Source of the DNA: Prevotellaceae bacterium UBA711
GTDB lineage: Bacteria; Bacteroidota; Bacteroidia; Bacteroidales; Bacteroidaceae
Assembly (NCBI GenBank): GCA_002297545.1
Contig: DBLZ01000045.1
Location: 1-10,909 of the forward strand
Reading direction: 5' to 3'
Length of the DNA: 10,909 nt
The position numbers and the translations under genes are program-made. How positions within the stretch are numbered: the first letter of the stretch is position 1; every line of letters starts with the position of its first letter. This document shows positions 1 through 6,792 of the stretch, in pieces. The notes under the pieces are model-generated. The model worked only from the letters and a program-made list of their open reading frames with translations. It had not been told where the DNA came from and did not search any database.

Positions 1-440
1 TCCTCTATATTCCACAGGCAACATGTAACTTTTTCCGTTTCACGCTGTGACAGATGCAACGCTTCCTCCTTGGCATAGCGGAAAAAGGTGTAGTTGCCTA
101 TGTGGTTGTTCAGCGTAGTACGGAACAACAAGTCCGGATGGAACACAAGCAGATAGCCCTTGTCTGGCAAAGTATTGCTTTCTGTCATGCAAAAGACCTC
201 ACCCGGCATCAGGAACACCATTGTGGCATTGGAATAGTCATAGTACCTACGACCGCAACACGTCCCCCCGTCCCGGCAATCTTCTATGAGCAGAATGGCA
301 TAAAAGTCGAACCTTATGATGTCCTGCAAGACGGGAGGAGTCTCCAAATTGATGAGGCTGACTTGAGGGTGCAAGGTCTTGCAGTGGAGGCAGCGGTTGC
401 ACTCGCACACGGTCTTTATGTCAAGAGTCTTTGCCTGCAT
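1..440 (-). CDS. AraC-family transcriptional regulator, N-terminal part (cut by window edge)
   Basis: An open minus-strand frame runs from ATG at 440-438 to the window edge: 146 full codons with no stop. It is paralogous to the complete AraC regulator just upstream. Shared blocks include NR..-.TLxP near residues 15-25, YDY (67-69), the FHPDLL block (100-105) and EALHLS (126-131). Only the N-terminal sensor-like domain is visible; the DNA-binding HTH domain should lie beyond position 1. It starts 7 bp after the stop of the upstream regulator, so the two are very probably co-transcribed. The oddity is ten cysteines in 146 residues, including a CxCxxCxxC cluster at residues 12-20 and a CC pair at 61-62, at positions where the paralogue mostly has other residues. 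That suggests metal or thiol/redox sensing, which is inference. The family call is firm; the ligand is unknown. Confidence 0.88.
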   Translation of the reverse strand, partial: MQAKTLDIKTVCECNRCLHCKTLHPQVSLINLETPPVLQDIIRFDFYAILLIEDCRDGGTCCGRRYYDYSNATMVFLMPGEVFCMTESNTLPDKGYLLVFHPDLLFRTTLNNHIGNYTFFRYAKEEALHLSQRETEKVTCCLWNIE

Positions 441-447
441 CCGCGGG

Positions 448-1362
448 TCAGCTGTTTAAGGTATTCCTATATTCATTGGGAGTACACCCTACCCTTTTCT
501 TGAACAGGCGGCAGAAGTGCTGCGGATATTGGAAGCCCAAAGAATATGCCACGCCACTGATAGTGCTATCTGTGTCTGCCATGCGCTCTTTGGCAAGCTC
601 TATGACCTTGTCCTGTATGTACTCCTGAGGAGTCTTTCCCGTCTCCTTCTTGAACATGTCGCCAAAGTAGTTGGACGATATGCACAGCTTGTCGGCACAG
701 TACTTCACTGTTGGCAGGCCTTCCATTTCGGCCCGTCCGCCATGAAAGTAATCATTGAGCAGGCGTTCGAAGCGCGCAAGGATGTCGTTGTTCACCTTGG
801 TACGCGTGGTGAACTGACGCTCATAGAAGCGCACGCAGTAATTGAGCAGCAACTCAATATAATTCACCAACAGCGTCTTGCTATGCTTGTCCAGTCCATG
901 TTGCAGCTCCTGATTGATTATCCTGAGGCAGTCCACAAAGATGCTCTGCTCCTCTTCCGACAGATGCAGAGCCTCGTTGACCTCGTAAGAGAGGAATGTA
1001 TACTGCTTGATGGTCTTGCCAAGGGACGTGCCTTTCAGCAGATCGGGATGGAAGAGTATGCCATAGGTGTTTATCTTCACACGATTGGTTATGGGTGTGA
1101 TTTTCGTTGTCTGCCCGGGGGCAAAACACACCACAGTGCCCTCCTGATAGTCGTAGGGTTGCCTTCCGTACATGATGCTGCATGCTTTTTCCATTTTCAG
1201 GAACAGAGCATATAGTCCATAGTTCCAGTGCACATAGTCCACGGCACGTGTTGCCTGATTAAGGTCTACCACAGTAATTAAAGGGTTAAGCGTCTCCAGA
1301 CCGAACATACGGTTGTACTGGTCCACACTGGTCAGGTTCACTATCTTTTCATTCTCTGCCAT
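448..1362 (-). CDS. AraC-family transcriptional regulator (complete)
   Basis: This 304-residue protein has the usual two-part layout of Bacteroidota AraC regulators. Residues about 1-185 form a cupin-like sensor/dimerisation domain, with YDYQEGTVVCFAPGQ at 70-84 as the characteristic strand-turn and FHPDLLKGT at 104-112. Residues about 192-300 form the AraC/XylS DNA-binding domain with two helix-turn-helix units: the first is around 218-240 (ADKLCISSNYFGDMFKKETG) and the second around 268-292 (ISGVAYSLGFQYPQHFCRLF), followed by the usual GCTPNEYR end. It is divergent from the alcohol dehydrogenase and 7 bp upstream of a second, paralogous regulator. Its own promoter carries the same paired operator as the dehydrogenase and hydrolase promoters, so autoregulation and control of the neighbours are likely (inference). 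Such regulators usually activate, and none of these promoters has an obvious -33 box, which fits activator dependence. Confidence 0.95.
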   Translation of the reverse strand: MAENEKIVNLTSVDQYNRMFGLETLNPLITVVDLNQATRAVDYVHWNYGLYALFLKMEKACSIMYGRQPYDYQEGTVVCFAPGQTTKITPITNRVKINTYGILFHPDLLKGTSLGKTIKQYTFLSYEVNEALHLSEEEQSIFVDCLRIINQELQHGLDKHSKTLLVNYIELLLNYCVRFYERQFTTRTKVNNDILARFERLLNDYFHGGRAEMEGLPTVKYCADKLCISSNYFGDMFKKETGKTPQEYIQDKVIELAKERMADTDSTISGVAYSLGFQYPQHFCRLFKKRVGCTPNEYRNTLNS

Positions 1363-1388
1363 ATTGTGTCAGAATATGTTTTCCAGTG

Positions 1389-1465
1389 CAAAAGTAGCAA
1401 TAATTTCCCGTAACACCATAACCTCTATTACGGATAATATCTCAGGTATGTACCCGAATTACCGA
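1389..1465 (-). promoter_or_regulatory. Promoter and paired operator of the AraC gene
   Basis: Read on the minus strand, a Bacteroidota -7 box TACTTTTG lies at 1396-1389, about 26 bp before the AraC ATG. TCCGTAAT starts at 1434, 38 bp upstream of the box, and TCGGTAAT starts at 1465, 31 bp further up. Both repeats are followed three bases later by GGT. There is no clear -33 TTTG box. Spacing and sequence match the dehydrogenase and hydrolase promoters. The bases are seen directly; binding by the adjacent AraC protein is inferred. Confidence 0.7.
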
Positions 1466-1512
1466 TGGAGGATGTCATGGGGAGGCACGAAGCGCCACCC
1501 GGTGAGTGGCTT

Positions 1513-1589
1513 TCTGTAATTAAGGTACAACACTGGATGAAAATCTGTAATCCATCTACCCGGGATAACGGAGAAAAGTCATACCTTTG
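1513..1589 (+). promoter_or_regulatory. Promoter and paired operator of the alcohol dehydrogenase gene
   Basis: TCTGTAAT occurs at 1513-1520 and again at 1544-1551, a 31-bp spacing (about three helical turns). The -7 box TACCTTTG is at 1582-1589, exactly 38 bp after the start of the nearer repeat. The nearer repeat is followed by TCTACC, as at the hydrolase promoter; the farther one is followed by a GGT block. The predicted leader before the ATG at 1667 is about 70 nt. The nearer site would sit against the -33 region, as in class II activation by AraC proteins. Confidence 0.72.
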
Positions 1590-1666
1590 CATTGTATTTC
1601 AGATCGATGGCCGATGACATGTGTGCCAACGCTCCCATAAAGACAACCCTTTAATAATAATACAAT

Positions 1667-2839
1667 ATGTTAGGAAACTTCAGCTACTGCAACCCCACCA
1701 AACTATACTTTGGCGAGGATGCCCAAAACAATCTGACAACAGAACTACAGAAATACGGTCCAAAGGTGCTCTTGACCTACGGCAGCGGTTCCATCAAGAA
1801 GAACGGTATCTACGACGAGGTATTGTCTGCGCTTCATGCAAGCGGTAAGAAAATCATAGAGTTGCCCGGAGTAATGCCCAACCCCACTACGGACAAGCTT
1901 CTGGAAGGTGCAGAACTGGCACGCAGGCACAATGTTGACCTCATTTTGGCCGTAGGCGGCGGCTCCACCATTGACTATGCCAAGGCCGTCAGCGTGGCGA
2001 CATGGTACGATGGTGACCCCTGGGAGCACTTCTACCTCCGGCAGAACGAGCCCGATGCCGGCCAGCGCATCATTCCCGTGGGCTCGGTACTGACTATGGT
2101 GGGCACAGGCTCTGAGATGAACGGTGGCTCGGTCATAACCAACCATCTTACAAAGATGAAAATAGGCAAGGTCTTCGGAACCAACGTAATGCCCCGCTTT
2201 GCCATACTCAACCCTCGCTATACATTCTCCGTGCCACAACGCCAGATGGTGTCCGGCATCTTCGACATAATGAGCCACATCATGGAACAGTATTTCTCCG
2301 GCACAGACAACAACACATCAGACTATCTGGCAGAGGGACTGATGCGTTCCCTGATACATAGCAGCCGCATCGCCGTGAAGAACCCGCAGGACTACGAGGC
2401 ACGTTCCAACATCATGTGGACATCTACCTGGGCACTTAACACTCTCATAGGCATGGGCAAGACACAGGACTGGATGGTGCACATGATAGGTCACGCCATA
2501 GGTGCTCACACGAATGCTACACATGGCATGACTTTGTCCGGAGTGTCCATAGCCTATTACCACCACATCAAGACATACGGACTGGCCAAGTTCGCACGTT
2601 TTGCTACGGCAGTATGGAACATTCATGAAGCTGGAAAGTCAGAAGAACAACTGGCAAATGAAGGCCTTGAAGCTCTGCTGGCCTGGATGAAGGAAATAGG
2701 CGTTGCTACTGAGATAACGTCCCTTGGCGTAACAGAGGACATGCTCGGAGATATAGCCGATGCTACGGTTCTCATGAAGGCAGGCTACAAGGACTTGACC
2801 CGTGAGGACGTCATCACCATACTAAAGAACAGTCTATAA
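1667..2839 (+). CDS. Iron-containing alcohol/aldehyde dehydrogenase (YqhD/butanol dehydrogenase-like)
   Basis: This 390-residue protein has the full length of the group III metal-dependent alcohol dehydrogenases, which are usually NAD(P)H-dependent and reduce aldehydes to alcohols in the cytoplasm. Visible features are the YGSGS nucleotide-binding turn (38-42), GGGSTIDYAK (97-106) for the cofactor pyrophosphate, the GTGSEMNGGSVI block (147-158), and metal ligands inferred from spacing with YqhD: Asp200, His204, His272 and His286. The 69- and 14-residue intervals between the last three agree with YqhD. The TYGSGSIKKNG stretch resembles the YqhD NADPH site, so NADPH preference is plausible. It is followed after 57 bp, containing a strong hairpin, by a MATE pump. 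The promoter carries the operator pair shared with the AraC and hydrolase genes. A detoxifying aldehyde reductase role fits the context but is inferred; the substrate is unknown. Confidence 0.93.
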   Translation: MLGNFSYCNPTKLYFGEDAQNNLTTELQKYGPKVLLTYGSGSIKKNGIYDEVLSALHASGKKIIELPGVMPNPTTDKLLEGAELARRHNVDLILAVGGGSTIDYAKAVSVATWYDGDPWEHFYLRQNEPDAGQRIIPVGSVLTMVGTGSEMNGGSVITNHLTKMKIGKVFGTNVMPRFAILNPRYTFSVPQRQMVSGIFDIMSHIMEQYFSGTDNNTSDYLAEGLMRSLIHSSRIAVKNPQDYEARSNIMWTSTWALNTLIGMGKTQDWMVHMIGHAIGAHTNATHGMTLSGVSIAYYHHIKTYGLAKFARFATAVWNIHEAGKSEEQLANEGLEALLAWMKEIGVATEITSLGVTEDMLGDIADATVLMKAGYKDLTREDVITILKNSL

Positions 2840-2852
2840 ACCATAACCATCT

Positions 2853-2891
2853 GCGGAATAGCCTTGTGCTGAGAGTACAAGGCTATTCCGC
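2853..2891 (+). terminator. Long perfect hairpin between dehydrogenase and MATE genes (attenuator or processing site)
   Basis: Bases 2853-2867 (GCGGAATAGCCTTGT) are perfectly complementary to 2877-2891. Three more pairs, one of them G-T, can shrink the loop to GAG. No T-run follows: the next bases are GTGTAATG. It is therefore not a classical intrinsic terminator on this strand. It ends 5 bp before the first possible MATE start codon, so it could limit read-through, stabilise the upstream message, or mask MATE translation initiation. Confidence 0.6.
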
Positions 2892-2896
2892 GTGTA

Positions 2897-4336
2897 ATGA
2901 TATACATGGCATCAAAGACAAGAAGTACAGACAAACTGTTGGCCCTCATCATGGAGGGCAAGCCCATGACCTTCTGGCAGCAGTTCGTCCTGACGGTCCA
3001 ACTGAGCATACCTGCCATAGTGGCTCAGCTTTCGGCCATCATCATGCAGTATATAGACGCATCGATGGTGGGAAGCCTTGGTGCCGAAGCCTCGGCATCA
3101 ATAGGCCTGGTATCCACAACCACATGGCTTTTCTGGGGAATGTGTACTTCCGCAGCCACAGGCTTTTCCGTACAGGTGGCCCATAGAATAGGTGCTGGAG
3201 AGATGAAGGAGGCACGCGATGTGTTGAGGCAGTCCATAACATCCACCCTCACCTTCAGCAGTCTGTTGGCTGTCATAGGTATAGCAATAAGCGGCAGCCT
3301 GCCACATTGGCTGGGAGGAGACGTCTCCATCTGCCAGGGGGCCACCTTGTACTTCTGTATCTTTGCACTCTTCCTGCCTGCCCTGCAGCTTGGTTTCCTG
3401 GGCAGCGCCATGTTGCGCTGTAGCGGAAACATGCACATACCCAGCTTGATGGGCGTGGTGATGTGCATACTGGATGTCATATTCAACTTCTTCCTTATCT
3501 TCCCTACGCGCACATGCACGTTGGCAGGACTGACACTCATCATTCCCGGAGCAGGTCTGGGAGTGGGAGGTGCGGCACTCGGCACGGTATTGGCCGAGAC
3601 CTTAATGGCAGGAGTGGTCATGTGGTACCTGTGTACACATTCCGAGACATTAAGGCTCTCACACGAAAAAGGCAGTTTCATACCACGGCTCAAAACCCTT
3701 GACCAGGCACTGCACATAGGTCTGCCCATGGGCATAGAGCATACCGTCATCTGCGGGGCACAGATTATGACCACGGTAATAGTGGCTCCATTGGGCGTCT
3801 TTGCCATAGCGGCAAACTCCTTTGCCATAACAGCGGAGAGCCTTTGCTATATGCCTGGCTACGGCATAGCCGATGCGGCAACCACTCTTGTAGGCCAAAG
3901 CGTTGGAGCAAAACGCAAGAAAACGGCACGCAGCTTTGCTCAGATTACCGTACTCATGGGTATGGCAGTCATGGGGCTTATGGGTGTGGCCATGTATCTG
4001 TTTGCTCCTCAGATTATAGGACTGATGACTCCGGTTGCCGAGATACGCGAATTGGGAGTGATGGCCTTGCGCATAGAAGCCTTTGCCGAACCCATGTTCG
4101 CAGCCTCCATAGTTGCATACGGCGTGTGCGTGGGAGCGGCAGACACACTGGTGCCATGTCTTATGAACTTTGCCAGCATTTGGGCAGTACGCCTGTCCCT
4201 TGCGGCATGGCTTGCTCCGACAATGGGACTTAAAGGCGTGTGGGTGGCCATGTGCATAGAACTTTGTTTCAGGGGAACCATCTTCCTCATCCATTTGAAA
4301 CGCGAACGATGGCTAAGGAACATTGGAACAAGATAA
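2897..4336 (+). CDS. MATE-family multidrug/cation efflux transporter
   Basis: This is a 479-residue integral membrane protein of about twelve hydrophobic segments, the standard MATE size. It has two homologous halves (about residues 20-230 and 255-460). The first helix contains IPAIVAQLSAIIMQYIDASMVG, and the family-like IDASMVGSLGAEASASIGL stretch follows it. The second half contains GLPMGIEH and the GIADAATTLVGQSVGAKR block, equivalent to a conserved MATE loop. Such pumps export drugs, dyes or toxic organic compounds using a Na+ or H+ gradient across the inner membrane. ATG codons at 2897, 2909 and 2951 are all possible starts; the ATG at 2897 is used here because it gives the longest frame, but the hairpin ending at 2891 leaves little room for a ribosome site. 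No separate promoter was seen, so it is probably co-transcribed with the dehydrogenase. The substrate is unknown. Confidence 0.93.
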   Translation: MIYMASKTRSTDKLLALIMEGKPMTFWQQFVLTVQLSIPAIVAQLSAIIMQYIDASMVGSLGAEASASIGLVSTTTWLFWGMCTSAATGFSVQVAHRIGAGEMKEARDVLRQSITSTLTFSSLLAVIGIAISGSLPHWLGGDVSICQGATLYFCIFALFLPALQLGFLGSAMLRCSGNMHIPSLMGVVMCILDVIFNFFLIFPTRTCTLAGLTLIIPGAGLGVGGAALGTVLAETLMAGVVMWYLCTHSETLRLSHEKGSFIPRLKTLDQALHIGLPMGIEHTVICGAQIMTTVIVAPLGVFAIAANSFAITAESLCYMPGYGIADAATTLVGQSVGAKRKKTARSFAQITVLMGMAVMGLMGVAMYLFAPQIIGLMTPVAEIRELGVMALRIEAFAEPMFAASIVAYGVCVGAADTLVPCLMNFASIWAVRLSLAAWLAPTMGLKGVWVAMCIELCFRGTIFLIHLKRERWLRNIGTR

Positions 4337-4345
4337 AAGGACGGT

Positions 4346-4412
4346 TCTGTAATTGTGGTCATACTATCTGTAATGTGTCTACCGGGGCGTTGTGCAAATC
4401 GGCGTAACTTTG
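4346..4412 (+). promoter_or_regulatory. Promoter and paired operator of the exported hydrolase gene
   Basis: TCTGTAAT occurs at 4346-4353 and 4367-4374, a 21-bp spacing (two helical turns). The -7 box TAACTTTG is at 4405-4412, 38 bp after the start of the nearer repeat. The nearer repeat is followed by TCTACC as at the dehydrogenase promoter, and the farther by a GGT block. Transcription would start near 4419, which makes the ATG at 4392 unusable and supports the ATG at 4461 for the hydrolase. Confidence 0.72.
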
Positions 4413-4460
4413 CAGGCGAAAAGATATAAAAGTACAATAAGTATCAGCAGCACCCAGCTT

Positions 4461-5522
4461 ATGAAACGGACACTATTCGTAGCAGCAGCATTCATCTGCT
4501 TTTTCGACCTCGCAGAGACCACGGCACAGAACACTCAAAACAATAAGAATATGGTACAGTTGAATCTTACACAGGAATGGGACAAGACGTTTCCACAAAG
4601 CGACAAGGTAAGCCACAGCAAGGTGGCATTCGCCAACCGATATGGCATCACGCTGGCAGCAGACATGTATGTGCCGAAGGGCATTTCCGGCAAACTGCCT
4701 GCCATAGCCGTATGCGGCCCCTTCGGAGCCGTAAAAGAACAGGCTGCAGGCCTGTATGCCCAGACAATGGCCGAGCGTGGTTTCCTCACCATAGCCTTTG
4801 ACCCGTCCTTTACAGGAGAAAGCGCAGGCGAACCTCGCTATGTGGTATCTCCCGACATAAATACCGAGGACTTCTCGGCTGCTGTAGATTTTTTGGCTAC
4901 CAACGACATGGTGGAAGCCGGACAGATAGGTATCATCGGTATATGTGGCTGGGGCGGACTGGCCATAAATGCTGCAGCAGCCGACCCGCGTATCAAGGTA
5001 ACCATAGCCTCAACCATGTACGACATGTGCCGTGTAAATGCCAACGGATACTTTGATGCCGATGACAATGCCGAAGCACACAACAGGTTGCGCAAGGCCT
5101 TGGCTGCACAACGTACGGAGGACTATCGCAACGGTTTCCCCAAACCCGGTGGCGGAGTTCCGGAAGAAATGCCTGCCGATGCCCCACAGTTCATGAAAGA
5201 CTATCATGCCTATTACAAGACACCACGAGGATACCACAAGCGTTCACTCAATTCCAACCAGGGACGCAACGCCACAGGAGCCATCCCCTTCATCAACTTT
5301 ACCCTGATGAACCGTGCAGACGAGATAGAGAACGCCGTCCTCATCATTCATGGCGAGAAAGCACACTCACGTTACTTCAGCGAGGACGCCTTCAAGAAGC
5401 TGAAAGGCAACAACAAGGACCTGTTGATCATTCCCGGAGCCGTACACACCGACCTATACGACAGGACAGACATCATTCCGTTCGACAAGATGGAAGCTTT
5501 CTTTAAGGAGAACCTGAAATAG
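4461..5522 (+). CDS. Exported alpha/beta hydrolase with Cys nucleophile (dienelactone hydrolase-like/COG1073)
   Basis: With ATG at 4461 this is a 353-residue protein. The open frame extends back to an ATG at 4392, but that lies upstream of the -7 box, and a signal peptide begins exactly at 4461 (MKRTLFVAAAFICFF, probable cleavage near TAQ at 21-23). It is therefore likely periplasmic. The mature part has an alpha/beta hydrolase fold: YGITLAADMYVP strand (61-72), CGPFGAVKEQ oxyanion region (85-94), nucleophile elbow GICGWGG (160-166) with Cys162 instead of Ser, a LIIHGEKAHS strand (294-303) carrying a possible acid residue, and GAVHTDLYD (326-334) with catalytic His329. Cys nucleophiles are known in dienelactone hydrolases. 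The lid region about 195-275 is long and polar. It shares its operator layout with the dehydrogenase and regulator. The DUF3737 gene follows 72 bp later and is probably co-transcribed. The substrate is unknown. Confidence 0.87.
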   Translation: MKRTLFVAAAFICFFDLAETTAQNTQNNKNMVQLNLTQEWDKTFPQSDKVSHSKVAFANRYGITLAADMYVPKGISGKLPAIAVCGPFGAVKEQAAGLYAQTMAERGFLTIAFDPSFTGESAGEPRYVVSPDINTEDFSAAVDFLATNDMVEAGQIGIIGICGWGGLAINAAAADPRIKVTIASTMYDMCRVNANGYFDADDNAEAHNRLRKALAAQRTEDYRNGFPKPGGGVPEEMPADAPQFMKDYHAYYKTPRGYHKRSLNSNQGRNATGAIPFINFTLMNRADEIENAVLIIHGEKAHSRYFSEDAFKKLKGNNKDLLIIPGAVHTDLYDRTDIIPFDKMEAFFKENLK

Positions 5523-5594
5523 AGGTGTACTTAGAATAAAACATACACCTATACCTTAATATATAACACGCGCGAAGCACAACAACATATCACT

Positions 5595-6443
5595 ATGAAG
5601 CTGATACAAGATACCGAGTTCGGAGGCGAACGTCCCCTGTTTGGCTCCAAAGACCTGCGACTGAAGAACGTCATCATTCGCGAAGGAGAGTCTGCCATAA
5701 AGGAATGCACAAATATCGTGGCCGAGGATTGCCGCTTCGAGGGAAACTATCCGTTCTGGCATGTACACAGGTTCATGATAGAACGGTGCTACTTTGATGT
5801 AGGCGGACGCTCCGCCCTGTGGTACAGCGACAACCTGAGGATGACCAATACGGTGATAGACGCCCCAAAGATGTTCAGAGAAATGACCGAGATTGACATG
5901 GAGAATGTGACAATAAACGATGCCGACGAGGTATTTTGGCGCTGTAACAACATACGCATCAAGAACATTGAACTGCACGGCGGAACCTACCCTTTCATGT
6001 TCAGCAACCATATATACGTGGACGGAATGGTAAGTGACAGCAAGTATGTCTTCCAATATGTCAGGGACGCAGAGATACACAATGCCCGTATCACCACAAA
6101 GGATGCCTTTTGGGAAGTGGAGGATGTAACCATATACGACTCAGAACTCAATGGTGAGTACCTTGGATGGCATTCCCGCAACCTGCGCCTGATCAACTGC
6201 CATATCACAGGAGAACAACCCTTGTGCTATGCCCACAACCTGGTGCTGGAGAACTGCACATTCGGTCCAGACTGCGACCGCGCTTTTGAATACAGTACCG
6301 TGCAGGCCGACATACGAGGCTCCATCACAAATATCAAGAACCCAACCTCCGGGCGCATCGTGGCCGATGAGATAGGCTCTGTCACCATAGACAAATACAT
6401 CAGCCAACCGGCTGACTGCGAGATAACTGTAAGGCAGAAATGA
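5595..6443 (+). CDS. DUF3737 family protein, predicted right-handed beta-helix
   Basis: This 282-residue protein is recognisable as DUF3737. It opens with MKLIQDTEFGGERPLFGSKDL and then repeats short coils of the form N-hydrophobic-x-hydrophobic-x-N/D-C/T (for example LRMTNTVIDAP, IRIKNIELHGG, LRLINCHITGE, LVLENCTFGPD). Each coil is about 20 residues and often holds a WxS/C-x-NL turn such as WYSDNLR, WRCNNIR and WHSRNLR. This is the pattern of a pectin-lyase-like right-handed beta-helix. Members are often labelled hydrolases, but no catalytic function is established, and I see no signal peptide, so a cytoplasmic location is likely. No TAnnTTTG box was seen in the 72-bp gap upstream, so transcription from the hydrolase promoter is probable. 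Its stop overlaps the ATG of a decayed YdeI-like gene (ATGA at 6440-6443). Confidence 0.88.
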   Translation: MKLIQDTEFGGERPLFGSKDLRLKNVIIREGESAIKECTNIVAEDCRFEGNYPFWHVHRFMIERCYFDVGGRSALWYSDNLRMTNTVIDAPKMFREMTEIDMENVTINDADEVFWRCNNIRIKNIELHGGTYPFMFSNHIYVDGMVSDSKYVFQYVRDAEIHNARITTKDAFWEVEDVTIYDSELNGEYLGWHSRNLRLINCHITGEQPLCYAHNLVLENCTFGPDCDRAFEYSTVQADIRGSITNIKNPTSGRIVADEIGSVTIDKYISQPADCEITVRQK

Positions 6444-6663
6444 CACCCTGTCACATCCTTGATATACCCCCCGCAGCGACTTCCGCGCCTGGCTGACACA
6501 TCACAGCACTACCGAAAAAGAGTGCTGGATAGAAGCCAAGCGCGGAAAGACTCCTTCACAGGATGAGTCTCTGGTATCATGATGCAAACGAGCGTCATTA
6601 GATTGCAAGTTATGTTTCGGCTTTAACATGACAATCAACCAATCCTACGGCCCATTGTTGCTC
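6440..6663 (+). pseudogene. Decayed YdeI-like (YdeI/OmpD-associated family) gene fragment
   Basis: Three reading frames join into one recognisable YdeI-family N-terminus. From the ATG at 6440 the frame reads MTPCHILDIPP. After a shift at a six-C run (6467-6472) it reads RSDFRAWLTHHSTTEKECW then IEAKRGKTPSQDES (to about 6570). After a second shift it reads WYHDANERH (6572-6598), and after a third KLCFGFNMTINQ (from about 6607), ending at a TAA at 6664. Known family members read FRAWL...TEKECW...KRG...FWYLDAVEEALCFGWIDST, so order and spacing agree. The C-terminal half is not recognisable. The ATG overlaps the DUF3737 stop, suggesting the intact ancestor was translationally coupled to it. The family match is from memory of the motif and has not been searched. 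Confidence 0.7.
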
Positions 6664-6792
6664 TAATGATCACCTGATGGTTAAACTTTTTCGTCCACAA
6701 TGTGTCCAATCACATAGATATTCAAGTACATCAACAGGAAGAAAGTGGAAGCCAAACCTTCAGAAGTCAACCGCAACGTCCCGTCCATTTAG

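Noticed and set aside
54..503. Long plus-strand open frame at the left end
   Set aside because: It is antisense to the clear minus-strand AraC frame (440 to 1) and runs into the end of the next regulator; it has no family features.
517..1215. 232-residue plus-strand open frame inside the regulator
   Set aside because: It is the complement of a well-supported AraC coding region; its composition mirrors that gene and no domain is recognisable.
3025..4437. Several long minus-strand frames opposite the MATE gene
   Set aside because: The MATE protein is a clear full-length family member; the opposite frames are low-complexity shadows rich in Cys, His and Met.
5523..5550. Inverted repeat AGGTGTA/TACACCT between hydrolase and DUF3737
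   Set aside because: It is a seven-base stem with a 14-base loop and no T-run; too weak to call a terminator.
5556..6080. 174-residue minus-strand frame opposite DUF3737
   Set aside because: It is a shadow of the DUF3737 gene; the plus strand has the recognisable repeat pattern.
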